A DNA stretch of 64,000 nt from Ensifer sp. LC11 (GCF_001695835.1 NZ_MBSO01000017.1:1-64000), one strand, 5' to 3'; positions 26,075 through 34,127 are shown, numbered from the stretch's first letter. Notes: generated from the sequence alone by a model not told the origin. Numbers and translations: made by a program.

Positions 26075-26557
26075 TTACTCGAACGCCGCGAGATACTTGC
26101 GCAACAGGCAGTCGAGTGCCGTGCGCTCCTCCGGCGACAGCGCCGAAACGACCCGGTGCTGGTTTGCCACATGCGCTGTCGCCGCCTCATCGACACGGCT
26201 CAACCCTTCTTCCGTCAGGGCGATGATGACGCTGCGTCTGTCCTCGGGATTGGCGATCCGTTCGACCAGACCGGCCTTTTCCAGTTGGTCGATGCGGTTG
26301 GTCATCGTGCCGGAACTCACCATGGTCGTATCCAAGAGTTCACCGGGCGAGAGCCGATAGGGCGCGCCGGACCGCCGCAGCGTCGCCAGCACATCGAAGC
26401 TTGAGGCGTTGAGGCCACGTTCGGAAAAGCTCTTGTCTATCTCGCGGGCGATATGGGCCGAGAGCCGCGACAGGCGGCCGAGAAGGCCCATGGCCGACAC
26501 GTCCAGATCCGGCCGTTCCCGGTTCCATTGGGCCAGTATCCTGTCGACGCGATCCAT
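26075..26557 (-). CDS. MarR-family transcriptional regulator
   Basis: A 160-residue winged-helix regulator: Leu-Gly-Arg-Leu-Ser-Arg-Leu-Ser-Ala-His-Ile near the N-terminus, Leu-Asn-Ala-Ser-Ser-Phe-Asp-Val-Leu-Ala-Thr-Leu-Arg-Arg, recognition helix around Met-Val-Ser-Ser-Gly-Thr-Met-Thr-Asn-Arg-Ile-Asp-Gln-Leu-Glu, and wing Asn-Pro-Glu-Asp-Arg-Arg-Ser. Start 26557 has GGAGG 5 nt upstream; ATGs at 26569 and 26572 are alternatives. It is divergent from an EamA transporter, with two near-identical 17-bp sites between them, so it very likely represses the transporter and itself. Confidence 0.9.
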   Translation of the reverse strand: MDRVDRILAQWNRERPDLDVSAMGLLGRLSRLSAHIAREIDKSFSERGLNASSFDVLATLRRSGAPYRLSPGELLDTTMVSSGTMTNRIDQLEKAGLVERIANPEDRRSVIIALTEEGLSRVDEAATAHVANQHRVVSALSPEERTALDCLLRKYLAAFE

Positions 26558-26588
26558 CAAAGCCTCCATCATTTTCCTCAGCATAGAG

Positions 26589-26642
26589 TATCTTGACATA
26601 GAGATAAACCGTGGTAGGTTCAATTTATCTTGATATAGAGAT
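26589..26642. promoter_or_regulatory. two direct-repeat MarR operator sites
   Basis: TATCTTGACATAGAGAT (26589-26605) and TATCTTGATATAGAGAT (26626-26642) differ at one base, are 37 bp apart, and each contains ATCT/AGAT dyad ends. They fill the 100-bp gap between the divergent MarR and EamA genes; a third, partial TTCTTGAGAT follows. Confidence 0.7.
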
Positions 26643-26657
26643 TCTTGAGATAAAGAT

Positions 26658-27536
26658 ATGAGCACGAACCGAACCGTCGACCTCGCCTTGACCGCACTCG
26701 CTCCGGCCATCTGGGGCAGTACCTACCTCGTGACCACAGAGTTTCTGCCCGCCGGCTACCCGCTGACGGTTGCGATGCTGCGCGCCTTGCCTGCCGGGCT
26801 CCTCCTGTTGCTGATCGTCCGGCGCCTCCCCGAGGGCATCTGGTGGCCGCGCACCTTCATCCTCGGCGCGCTCAACTTCTCCTTTTTCTGGGCGATGTTG
26901 TTTGTCTCGGCTTACCGGTTGCCGGGCGGCGTCGCTGCCACGGTCGGCGCCGTCCAGCCACTGATCGTCATCCTGCTGTCGCGTGTCTTTCTCGGCTCGC
27001 CCATTCGCACCCTCAGTGTCGTCGCCGGCCTTGCCGGCATCGTCGGCGTCGGTCTCCTGGTGCTGACACCTGGGGCGACGCTCGATCCGCTCGGCGTTCT
27101 TGCCGGTCTTGCCGGCGCCGTCTCCATGGCCTTCGGCACAGTGCTCAGCCGTCACTGGGCGCCGCCCGTGCCCCCGCTCACTTTCACCGCCTGGCAGCTG
27201 GCGGCGGGCGGTCTGCTGCTGGTGCCGGTGGTGCTGTTCTTCGAGCCATCCCTGCCGTCGCTGACGGTGGCAAACATGCTCGGCCTTGCCTATCTCGGCC
27301 TGATCGGCGCGGCCTTCACTTACCTGCTGTGGTTTCGTGGACTGTCGCGCCTTGAGCCGTCGGCCGTCTCGCCGCTGGGGTTCCTCAGCCCGGTCGTCGC
27401 CATCCTGCTCGGCTGGGGCGTGCTTGGCGAGCAACTGACGCCGGTCCAGGCGCTCGGCATCCTCGTCGTCTTCGTCAGCGTCTGGCTCAGTCAGCGCGCG
27501 CAGCTGCTGCCGAAGGTGCGGCCGGCCCGCGCTTGA
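26658..27536 (+). CDS. EamA/DMT-family transporter
   Basis: A 292-residue protein with ten membrane helices in two EamA repeats (about 8-135 and 148-280). Features: Leu-Ala-Pro-Ala-Ile-Trp-Gly-Ser-Thr-Tyr in helix 1; Gly-Ala-Leu-Asn-Phe-Ser-Phe-Phe-Trp in helix 3; Leu-Gly-Phe-Leu-Ser-Pro-Val-Val-Ala-Ile-Leu-Leu-Gly-Trp in the second repeat. It probably exports a metabolite or drug; the substrate would be the signal of the divergent MarR regulator. Confidence 0.9.
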   Translation: MSTNRTVDLALTALAPAIWGSTYLVTTEFLPAGYPLTVAMLRALPAGLLLLLIVRRLPEGIWWPRTFILGALNFSFFWAMLFVSAYRLPGGVAATVGAVQPLIVILLSRVFLGSPIRTLSVVAGLAGIVGVGLLVLTPGATLDPLGVLAGLAGAVSMAFGTVLSRHWAPPVPPLTFTAWQLAAGGLLLVPVVLFFEPSLPSLTVANMLGLAYLGLIGAAFTYLLWFRGLSRLEPSAVSPLGFLSPVVAILLGWGVLGEQLTPVQALGILVVFVSVWLSQRAQLLPKVRPARA

Positions 27537-27608
27537 GTGCGGACTTGCAACCATAGGGCGGGCGCTTCACATTGGCGGGAACCTTAATCCTTGGGAAGCG
27601 CTGCCCTG

Positions 27609-28238
27609 ATGACCGAGCACCTGACGCCGGCGCATTATTCCGATCTCCTCCGTTTCGCCAGGCGGCAGAGTCGCCGCGCGGCCGAAGCGGAGGATTTGCT
27701 GCATGAAGCGCTGATCGTCGCGCTCAAGGCCGGACGATTTCCAACCGGCGGCGATCGGGCCTGGTTCTGCGGCGTCATCCGCAAGCTCGCCACGATGCAG
27801 GCGCGCACGGCCGCTCGTCGCCTTGGCCGCGAACAGCAGATGGAGGTGCCGGAACCGGAAGAGGAGCGTTCTGGAGATCCGTTGATTTTCGCGACCACGC
27901 TTCCGGCCAGCCTCCGGATCGTGATGCTGCTTGCGATCGCCGGTCACAATCGCCTCGAAATTCGCCATCTCCTCGGCATTTCCGACGACGCGCTACGCCA
28001 GCGCATCCTGATGCTGCGCCGCGCGTGGCGTGATGCCGGCCACGGCGAGACCAGTCTGGAACTGACGGGGCTGCGCTATCCGCTCGAAAGCGGCCGCATC
28101 CGCCAGGCACTGCTGCCGGTCACGCGGAGCGGCCGCGCCGCTTTTGCCAGCCACGATCCGGATGGTCATCTCTTCGCGATCAATTTTTCACCGCGCGCGT
28201 CTCACGAAACGGCAACCGGCGGCAACAAGCCGGCGTAA
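27609..28238 (+). CDS. ECF-type sigma factor, without an adjacent anti-sigma gene
   Basis: A 209-residue protein. Sigma region 2 (about 10-75) has Ala-Glu-Ala-Glu-Asp-Leu-Leu-His-Glu-Ala-Leu-Ile-Val-Ala and Ala-Trp-Phe-Cys-Gly-Val-Ile-Arg-Lys-Leu-Ala; region 4 (about 95-145) reads Leu-Pro-Ala-Ser-Leu-Arg ... Glu-Ile-Arg-His-Leu-Leu-Gly-Ile-Ser-Asp-Asp-Ala-Leu-Arg-Gln-Arg. A C-terminal extension (about 150-209) may be regulatory. A VOC gene follows 21 bp later. The start at 27609 is chosen over an in-frame TTG at 27591. Confidence 0.78.
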   Translation: MTEHLTPAHYSDLLRFARRQSRRAAEAEDLLHEALIVALKAGRFPTGGDRAWFCGVIRKLATMQARTAARRLGREQQMEVPEPEEERSGDPLIFATTLPASLRIVMLLAIAGHNRLEIRHLLGISDDALRQRILMLRRAWRDAGHGETSLELTGLRYPLESGRIRQALLPVTRSGRAAFASHDPDGHLFAINFSPRASHETATGGNKPA

Positions 28239-28259
28239 CAAACAGAAAGGGAGCAACCA

Positions 28260-28658
28260 ATGCTGTCGAAACCACGTATCGGGGCCATCTGCTATTTCGT
28301 CTCGGATCTCGCCCGAACGGAAGCCTTCTATGGTGATGTTCTTGGTCTCAAGGTCCAGCGCATGGAGGACGACGAAGCCGGCAGCTGGCTGATGGCGAAG
28401 ATAGAAGACGAGGTCGAGCTGGTCTTCTTCGTTGCGGAAAGCAAGCCGGGCAACACGCCGATCGTCGTCTTCGATCTCGCCGAGGGCGGCATCGACGATG
28501 TGGTCACCGGCCTCGCTGAAAAGGGGACGACGATCGTCACGCCGGTCAGCCATGCGCCCGGCGGCTGGTCGGCGGAATTCGCCGATCCGGATGGCCACGT
28601 GCTGTCACTCTATCAGTCGGCGCAGATGCCGCGTCTCAAGCGCGCGGCCAACGGCTGA
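28260..28658 (+). CDS. VOC-family protein
   Basis: A 132-residue glyoxalase-fold protein: Gly-Ala-Ile-Cys-Tyr-Phe-Val-Ser-Asp-Leu-Ala-Arg-Thr-Glu-Ala-Phe-Tyr at the N-terminus and Phe-Ala-Asp-Pro-Asp-Gly-His-Val-Leu-Ser-Leu-Tyr at the end. AAGGGAG precedes the ATG, and the gene is probably co-transcribed with the sigma factor. The reaction is unknown; in similar ECF-linked pairs such proteins are thought to be regulatory or detoxifying. Confidence 0.82.
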   Translation: MLSKPRIGAICYFVSDLARTEAFYGDVLGLKVQRMEDDEAGSWLMAKIEDEVELVFFVAESKPGNTPIVVFDLAEGGIDDVVTGLAEKGTTIVTPVSHAPGGWSAEFADPDGHVLSLYQSAQMPRLKRAANG

Positions 28659-28680
28659 CCGAACGCAACTTGCTGAAGAC

Positions 28681-28709
28681 TCGGCCGCCGCAGGATATGC
28701 GGCGGCCGA
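28681..28709. terminator. bidirectional terminator
   Basis: TCGGCCGCCGCA (28681-28692) and TGCGGCGGCCGA (28698-28709) form a perfect 12-bp stem with a GGATA loop, 22 bp after the VOC stop and 9 bp before the convergent aminopeptidase stop. Confidence 0.8.
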
Positions 28710-28718
28710 TGGATCAAA

Positions 28719-29972
28719 TCAGGCCCATTCGCCCTTTCGCATAACCGGAACTCGGCTGCCGTCGGCGCGCACGCCGTCGATGTCGACCTGGCCCGAGCCG
28801 ATCATCCAGTCGATGTGGATCAGGCTCGAATTGCCGCCCTGGGCGCGAATCTGTTCCGGCGTCAGCTTGATGTCGTCGACGAAGCAGCCCGAATAGCACT
28901 GGCCGAGCGCGATATGGCACGAGGCGTTTTCGTCAAAGAGCGTATTGTAGAACAGGATGCCGCTGGCCGAGATCGGCGAGGAATGCGGCACCAGCGCCAC
29001 TTCGCCGAGCCGGCGCGCGCCCTCGTCGGTGTCGAGCACCTTGTTGAGCACTTCCTCGCCGCGCGACGCCTTGGCCTCGACGATCCGGCCGCCCTCGAAG
29101 CGCACCTGGATGTTGTCGATCAGCGTGCCCTGGTGTGAAAGCGGCTTGGTCGAGGAGACGTGACCCTCGACGCGCAGCGCATGCGGCGTGGTGAAGACCT
29201 CTTCGGTCGGGATGTTCGGGTTGCAGGTAACGCCGTTCTTGGCTTCCGACGCGCCGCCGCACCACAGATGGCCGTCGGCCAATCCCACGGTCAGGTCGGT
29301 GCCGGGGCCGGTGAAGTGCAGCGCCGCAAAGCGCTCGCCATTCAGCCAGGCCGAACGTCGGGCGAGATTCGCATTGTGCTCCTTCCAGGCCGCGACCGGG
29401 TCGGCGACATCGACGCGCGAGGCGGCGAAAATGGCGTTGGCGAGCTTCTCGACTGCAACGTCTTCCGCATCGTTCGGGAAGACGAGCTTCGCCCAGGACG
29501 GGTTCGGATAGGAGACGATGTTCCAGTTGATGTCGAAGTTCGAGATCTTTTCGAGCGCCGGCTTGTAGGCGATCGAGTTCGCCTTGTTGGCGCGCGCGAC
29601 CTTGGCCGGATCCTCAGCCGACAGCATCATCGGGTTGTCGCCGGAGATCGCAAGGCGCGCAGCGCCACCAGCAAAGGCCTCGGCCATGCCCTTGAAGAGC
29701 CAGTCGCTCGCCCGGTCGAAGCTTTCATCCGGCGCGTAGGCGTAACGCGCCAGCGTCGTATCCTCGTCGGAGTAGAGCGTCGTGACCAGGCCTGCGCCCG
29801 CCTTGTAGGCGTGCTTTGTGATCAGGCGAACCAGCGGCATTGCCGCGACCGGCGCGGTCATCACCAGGTCCTGGCCGCGCTGCAGCTGCAGGCCGACCTG
29901 GATCGCGACCTCCGCGAGCTTGTCGAGTTTCACAGGGTCGATGGGATTGGGCGTGTTGGCGGGATAGGTCAT
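28719..29972 (-). CDS. M29-family metallo-aminopeptidase (aminopeptidase T/S type)
   Basis: A 417-residue protein of the thermophilic aminopeptidase family M29 (PF02073). Glu in Arg-Val-Glu-Gly-His-Val-Ser-Ser-Thr, His in Val-Pro-His-Ser-Ser-Pro-Ile-Ser and Ala-Ser-Cys-His-Ile-Ala-Leu-Gly, and His-Ile-Asp-Trp-Met-Ile-Gly-Ser match the family's metal-ligand blocks. Start 29972 is chosen (AGGCAG upstream); an open extension to 30194 has no family match. It is cytoplasmic and would trim peptides during turnover. Confidence 0.92.
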   Translation of the reverse strand: MTYPANTPNPIDPVKLDKLAEVAIQVGLQLQRGQDLVMTAPVAAMPLVRLITKHAYKAGAGLVTTLYSDEDTTLARYAYAPDESFDRASDWLFKGMAEAFAGGAARLAISGDNPMMLSAEDPAKVARANKANSIAYKPALEKISNFDINWNIVSYPNPSWAKLVFPNDAEDVAVEKLANAIFAASRVDVADPVAAWKEHNANLARRSAWLNGERFAALHFTGPGTDLTVGLADGHLWCGGASEAKNGVTCNPNIPTEEVFTTPHALRVEGHVSSTKPLSHQGTLIDNIQVRFEGGRIVEAKASRGEEVLNKVLDTDEGARRLGEVALVPHSSPISASGILFYNTLFDENASCHIALGQCYSGCFVDDIKLTPEQIRAQGGNSSLIHIDWMIGSGQVDIDGVRADGSRVPVMRKGEWA

Positions 29973-30045
29973 GATCTGCCTGTCTTTTGAATTCGGAAGA
30001 AGAAGATTTAGGGCGCTTTGCGGCGAAAATGAAGCGTGGTTGCAA

Positions 30046-30933
30046 TCAGCGCGCGCCGAGCGCAGCGCGCACCCGCTCGACATTGCTCCGGTGCACGGCC
30101 TCGTAGGGCTGGAAGTAGTGGATTGCGCCCGTGGAGATTTCCTCGGCAACGAAATCCTTGAGTGAACCGACCGGGGCGCCGACCGAGATCGCATGCGTCA
30201 GCCGCTCGATATAGCGCCGGTTGGCATCGATCAGGTCCGGCCCATAGCCGCCGCTGGCGATGCGCTCGCGGTCGCCATGAGAAGGCAGGATCTTGGCGAT
30301 CGGCCATTGGCGCAGACGCGCGAGTTCCGCGATATGCGTCGCTGTCTGATCGGCTTCGCTGACGTAGGTGACTGTGTCTTCGAGCGTATCGCCCGCAAAA
30401 AGCAGCCGCTCCTCGGGCAGCCAGATCACGTTGCCGTCGGCGCTGTGGATGGCGAAGTAATGGAGCTCCACCTGCCGCTGTCCGACGGTCAGTGTCAGCG
30501 TCTCCGCAAACAGCCGGTTGGGCATGACGAGCGGCCGGATCGGCGGCGTTGCCGCTTCGATCTTCTCCCGGTTTTCCTCAAGGCGCTCCGCGGTCAGGTT
30601 GAGCGCGATGATCTCGCAATCGGCAAAGGCCGCATTTCCTGCCACATGGTCCTTGTGCCAGTGGCTGAGCACGACGCGGATCGTGGTGACGCCGAGACCT
30701 TCGAGATGTCCGCGGATCGCCCGGGCATGGTCGAGCGAGATATGGGTATCATAGACCAACGCCTCGTTGCCGCCGACGATCGCATAGGAGGCGATGCCGA
30801 GCTCGTAGGCGCCGTCATCGAGCCAGTTCGACACCTGCGAATAAAGCCGCACCCCGGCGACGCGCCCGTCATAATAGGCGTAGATGCCGGGGTAGGGCTC
30901 CAGGATCGTCAAGGTCGATGTCATATTCGTCAA
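30046..30933 (-). CDS. MBL-fold metallohydrolase
   Basis: A 295-residue metallo-beta-lactamase-fold protein. The zinc motif His-Trp-His-Lys-Asp-His lies near residue 92; further ligands are His in Phe-Ala-Ile-His-Ser-Ala-Asp-Gly, Asp in Leu-Phe-Ala-Gly-Asp-Thr and His in Leu-Pro-Ser-His-Gly-Asp. The TTG at 30933 is taken as start because GGAGG lies 8 nt upstream; the ATG at 30924 would be 17 nt away. The substrate is unknown. Confidence 0.88.
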   Translation of the reverse strand: MTNMTSTLTILEPYPGIYAYYDGRVAGVRLYSQVSNWLDDGAYELGIASYAIVGGNEALVYDTHISLDHARAIRGHLEGLGVTTIRVVLSHWHKDHVAGNAAFADCEIIALNLTAERLEENREKIEAATPPIRPLVMPNRLFAETLTLTVGQRQVELHYFAIHSADGNVIWLPEERLLFAGDTLEDTVTYVSEADQTATHIAELARLRQWPIAKILPSHGDRERIASGGYGPDLIDANRRYIERLTHAISVGAPVGSLKDFVAEEISTGAIHYFQPYEAVHRSNVERVRAALGAR

Positions 30934-31018
30934 GTTGCGCTCCTCCGGCAGGACTTGGTCCCTGTCATAGGCCAGCAGAGCGCAAAACTGAAGGGCCGCA
31001 TCATTCGGCTCAATCGGC

Positions 31019-31699
31019 TCAGGCTCGCCCGGCGCGCAGCAGGTATGCGTCGTGATCCGAAAGGAACGCCATGAGCCGCTCGCCGTAGTCGGCCGTCACC
31101 GCCGCCCTGACGCTCGGCCGTTCCGCAAGCGCCCTGCGCCAGGCGCCAACGCGGTCGAGCCCGTCGAAGACGCGGTGATCGGCGAGCGTGTCGAACAGGT
31201 CGAAGTAGCGGAAGATCGGCGCGAACGTCGCATCGACGAGCGAGAAGGCGTCGCCGGCAAAATAGGGACCTTCACCGAGCGCCGTCTCGACGGTCGCGAA
31301 TTTGCCGGTGATCGCCTGGCGTTTCAGCTCGTAGGTTTCCGCGTCCTTGGCGGTTTCGAATCCCCAGAGATCCGAAAGGATCGACGAGCCGAACTCCATC
31401 CATCCGCGATGGCGGGCGCGCTTGAACGGATTTGCCGGGTGCAGCTTCGGGCCGCCCTGGGTTTCCTCGACATATTCGGCGATGACGGAGCTTTCGAACA
31501 GCACCGCCTCGCTGCCTTCCTGCGGTACCTGAAGCAGCGGCACCTTGCCGAGCGGCGAGATCTTCAGGAACCAGTCGGGCTTGGCTTTGAGGTCGATATA
31601 GGTCCGTTCGAAGCGAACGCCCTTTTCGTCGAGCGCGATCGAGGCGCGCTGCACATAGGGGCAGAGATGGTGGCTGACGAGGGTAAGCGTGGCGGTCAT
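31019..31699 (-). CDS. glutathione S-transferase
   Basis: A 226-residue GST. The thioredoxin-like N-domain (about 1-80) has Cys-Pro-Tyr-Val-Gln-Arg, Leu-Gly-Lys-Val-Pro-Leu-Leu-Gln and Phe-Glu-Ser-Ser-Val-Ile-Ala-Glu-Tyr for glutathione binding; the helical C-domain has Phe-Ser-Leu-Val-Asp-Ala-Thr-Phe-Ala-Pro. The Cys in Cys-Pro-Tyr suggests an omega/beta-like GST. AGGAGA precedes the ATG. It is divergent from a MarR gene with twin operators, so it is probably induced by an electrophile. Confidence 0.9.
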   Translation of the reverse strand: MTATLTLVSHHLCPYVQRASIALDEKGVRFERTYIDLKAKPDWFLKISPLGKVPLLQVPQEGSEAVLFESSVIAEYVEETQGGPKLHPANPFKRARHRGWMEFGSSILSDLWGFETAKDAETYELKRQAITGKFATVETALGEGPYFAGDAFSLVDATFAPIFRYFDLFDTLADHRVFDGLDRVGAWRRALAERPSVRAAVTADYGERLMAFLSDHDAYLLRAGRA

Positions 31700-31725
31700 G
31701 TGCGGTCTCCTGGTCAAGGTAGGTA

Positions 31726-31782
31726 GATGCAGTTGCATGTATGTAGGCTTGCGTTGATTTTCAAGATGGATGTAATTGCATC
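31726..31782. promoter_or_regulatory. twin palindromic MarR operators
   Basis: GATGCAGTTGCATG (31726-31739) and GATGTAATTGCATC (31769-31782) are near-palindromes 43 bp apart in the divergent GST-MarR gap. The second ends one base before the MarR start used here. Confidence 0.65.
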
Positions 31783-31783
31783 T

Positions 31784-32239
31784 ATGACGAAAGAAGCGAA
31801 AGCAGCCGGGAACCGCCCCGGACCGGAAACCACTGAGGTCTGGATCGGGCTGATGCGCGCCCGTGAGCGGGTGCTTGCGCGCATCGAAGCCGACTTCAAG
31901 GCTGCCGCCTTGCCGCCGCTCGGTTGGTACGATGTGCTGTGGGAACTGGTTCAGGCGGAAGACGGGCGGCTGCGCCCCTATGAGATCGAAGCGCGCACGC
32001 TGCTTGCCCAATACAATCTCTCGCGTCTGATCGACCGCCTGGCCAAGGAGGGGCTGGTCCGTCGCGAGGCCTTCGATGCCGATGGTCGTGGACAATGGGT
32101 TGTCATCACCGAGGCCGGTAGGGCGATGCGCGAACGCATGTGGCTAACTTACGGCCCGTCGATCGACGCGCATGTCGGGGAGAGGCTGAGCGAAGACGAG
32201 GCGCGGCAACTGGCTGCGTTGCTGGCGAAGCTGCGGTAG
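31784..32239 (+). CDS. MarR-family transcriptional regulator
   Basis: A 151-residue protein: Trp-Ile-Gly-Leu-Met-Arg-Ala-Arg-Glu-Arg-Val, Leu-Gly-Trp-Tyr-Asp-Val-Leu-Trp-Glu-Leu, recognition region Leu-Leu-Ala-Gln-Tyr-Asn-Leu-Ser-Arg-Leu-Ile-Asp-Arg-Leu, wing Phe-Asp-Ala-Asp-Gly-Arg-Gly. The start is uncertain: ATGs at 31727 (reasonable AAGG upstream) and 31766 are in frame, but using them would place the operator inside the gene. The divergent GST is the probable target. Confidence 0.88.
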   Translation: MTKEAKAAGNRPGPETTEVWIGLMRARERVLARIEADFKAAALPPLGWYDVLWELVQAEDGRLRPYEIEARTLLAQYNLSRLIDRLAKEGLVRREAFDADGRGQWVVITEAGRAMRERMWLTYGPSIDAHVGERLSEDEARQLAALLAKLR

Positions 32240-32267
32240 ATCTTGGTTATCCGGCCGTGCTGGGATT

Positions 32268-32420
32268 TGCCCCTCACCCTAGCCCTCTCCCCGCCCGCCG
32301 GGAGAGGGGACCCACGATACGATTAGCTATTCGTTTTTCTCATCTGGTTTGGCGGGGTGCCGCAACCTCCCTTCTCCCCGCCTGCGGGGAGAAGGTGGCC
32401 GGCAGGCCGGATGAGGGGCA
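32268..32420. repeat. RIME-like mosaic palindromic element
   Basis: A 153-bp element bounded by TGCCCCTCA (32268-32276) and its inverse TGAGGGGCA (32412-32420). Inside are two hairpins: CCCTCTCCC/GGGAGAGGG (32283-32308) and CCTTCTCCCCGC/GCGGGGAGAAGG (32370-32395, 2-base loop). This composition is that of the RIME-type intergenic mosaic elements described in rhizobia. It lies between a MarR gene and a convergent phosphatase gene; the 32240-32448 gap holds nothing else. Confidence 0.7.
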
Positions 32421-32448
32421 GTTCAAGGTGGCGCAATCCGCGCCCGCC

Positions 32449-33036
32449 TCAACTGCTGAGCCCGAACGATTTCTCCAGCGCTTCCCAGGCCTCGTCCATG
32501 GCAAAGGTGCCGGAGAGATAGGGCAGGGCCACATGACCGTAGAGCGGCGAAAGCTGCCACTCGGCGGTCTCCTCATCGACGCCGGCGATCTGCTGCAGGT
32601 AGATCGTCGAGACGAGGCCGGTGCGGTCGGCGCCAGCCCGGCAATGGATCAGTAGCGGCTTTGGCGCGTCTCTCAGGATCGCCATCAGGGCGTCGGTTTC
32701 CTTGCGGTCGATTTCCGTCGAGGCCGACATCGGGAAATTGATGAGCCGGATACCGTTCTGTGCGGCCGCCGCAACTTCGTCGCGGTACCAGCGCTCATCC
32801 GTCTTCTCGCCGCGCAGATTGAGAATGGTGCGGATGCCGTAGGCCTTGGAATAGGCGGCAATTGCCTCGGGGCCTGGCTGGGCCGAGCGATAAACCTCGC
32901 CGGCAACGAGCGTGTGGAAATTGCCGGTCCATTGCAGGCCGGCAAGGTAAAGAGCCAAACTCGCGCCAAGCGCAGCGGTGATAAAGGCGAGGCGCTTCAG
33001 GACACGCTTCACACGCAGAAGATTGGCAGATGCCAT
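32449..33036 (-). CDS. dual-specificity/tyrosine phosphatase-like protein, membrane-anchored
   Basis: A 195-residue protein with an N-terminal hydrophobic segment (about 13-36) and a phosphatase domain carrying the Cys-x5-Arg signature His-Cys-Arg-Ala-Gly-Ala-Asp-Arg-Thr-Gly. Arg-Ser-Ala-Gln-Pro and Leu-Asn-Leu-Arg-Gly-Glu upstream fit the bacterial PTP-like group. The domain would lie outside the cytoplasm if the segment is a signal anchor. The substrate (protein or phospholipid) is unknown. An in-frame ATG at 33066 is an alternative start. Confidence 0.82.
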   Translation of the reverse strand: MASANLLRVKRVLKRLAFITAALGASLALYLAGLQWTGNFHTLVAGEVYRSAQPGPEAIAAYSKAYGIRTILNLRGEKTDERWYRDEVAAAAQNGIRLINFPMSASTEIDRKETDALMAILRDAPKPLLIHCRAGADRTGLVSTIYLQQIAGVDEETAEWQLSPLYGHVALPYLSGTFAMDEAWEALEKSFGLSS

Positions 33037-33160
33037 GAATGAACCCCGAGGCCGGCCCGCTGTCATACGTATCAGCAGGATGCGGGCGGAGCAGCGCCCG
33101 CGCTTCTCACCCTGCTTCAGCCGCTGCTATAGGGCATCCGTGATGTTTTGATGGCAAGGG

Positions 33161-33634
33161 TCAGGCGATGAGCGGGGCCGCGACCGCCTTCAGCGCGGCC
33201 TGGGCATCGCGCGGTGCAAGCCGCACCTGCAGCCCGCGTTGCCCGCCGTTGATATAGACCTGCGCTTCGGCAACGGCTGCTTCCTCGATTGCCGTTGGTA
33301 CCACCTTCTTTTGCCCGAACGGGCTGATGCCGCCGACGTGGTAGCCGGTCAAACGCTCGGCATCGGCCGGCTTCATCATCGCGGCCGACTTGCCGCCAAA
33401 GGCGGCGGCGAGCTTCTTCATGCTGACTTCGCGATCGGAGGGCACGACGCAGCAGACCGGCTTGCCGTCGACCTCGGCCATCAGCGTTTTCAGCACACGG
33501 CACGGATCCTCGCCGAGGGCTTCGGCCGCCTGCAGGCCGACGCGCTCGGCATTGGGGTTATAATCATAGGTGTGGACGCTGAAGGCGACGCCGGCTTTTG
33601 CGAGCGTCTGTGTGGCACGCGTGGTCTTTGACAT
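33161..33634 (-). CDS. ybaK: Cys-tRNA(Pro) deacylase YbaK
   Basis: A 157-residue YbaK/EbsC protein that hydrolyses mischarged Cys-tRNA-Pro. The conserved Lys in Val-Leu-Lys-Thr-Leu, Val-Val-Pro-Ser-Asp-Arg-Glu-Val, and Gly-Tyr-His-Val-Gly-Gly-Ile-Ser-Pro-Phe-Gly-Gln-Lys-Lys are all present, and the length matches. It precedes nothing tightly; the ArsC-like gene ends 29 bp upstream. Confidence 0.93.
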   Translation of the reverse strand: MSKTTRATQTLAKAGVAFSVHTYDYNPNAERVGLQAAEALGEDPCRVLKTLMAEVDGKPVCCVVPSDREVSMKKLAAAFGGKSAAMMKPADAERLTGYHVGGISPFGQKKVVPTAIEEAAVAEAQVYINGGQRGLQVRLAPRDAQAALKAVAAPLIA

Positions 33635-33663
33635 CGACTTCGCTCCGGATTGAGGCGCGCAAA

Positions 33664-34017
33664 CTATGCAGTGGCGAGCAGGGCCTCATAAAGCTCCGGC
33701 TTGAAACCGATCAGCACATTGCCATCGGCTTCAAGCACCGGGCGCTTGATCATCGACGGCTGTGCCAGCATCAAGGCGATCGCCTTTTCCTGGTCGAGAT
33801 CCTGCCTGTCGGCCTCATCGAGCTTGCGGAAGGTCGTGCCGGCACGGTTGAGCACGGTTTCCCAGCCGGCCTCCTTGCACCAGCTTTCGAGATGCGGGCG
33901 GTCGATGCCCTCGGCCTTGTAGTCATGGAAGCGATAGGCGATGCCGCGGCCGTCGAGCCAGGTGCGCGCCTTCTTCATCGTGTCGCAGTTCTTGATGCCG
34001 TAGATCGTAACCGTCAT
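33664..34017 (-). CDS. ArsC/Spx-family reductase-like protein (YffB type)
   Basis: A 117-residue thioredoxin-fold protein: Ile-Tyr-Gly-Ile-Lys-Asn-Cys-Asp-Thr-Met-Lys-Lys-Ala, then His-Asp-Tyr-Lys, Gly-Thr-Thr-Phe-Arg-Lys-Leu and Lys-Arg-Pro-Val. The lone Cys in Asn-Cys-Asp-Thr matches YffB rather than true arsenate reductases. Its function in the family is poorly defined (thiol reductase). Start 34017 is the family start; an upstream extension looks spurious. Confidence 0.88.
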   Translation of the reverse strand: MTVTIYGIKNCDTMKKARTWLDGRGIAYRFHDYKAEGIDRPHLESWCKEAGWETVLNRAGTTFRKLDEADRQDLDQEKAIALMLAQPSMIKRPVLEADGNVLIGFKPELYEALLATA

Positions 34018-34127
34018 GCCATGTCCCAACATCGTGGCGCGCGTCTCAGGAAACCGTCCGGAATCGCGCAATTTCAAAGCGTGGCAGGAGTGATAGCGTC
34101 CCGGCGCGCTCGAGGGAAGACGTTGCC

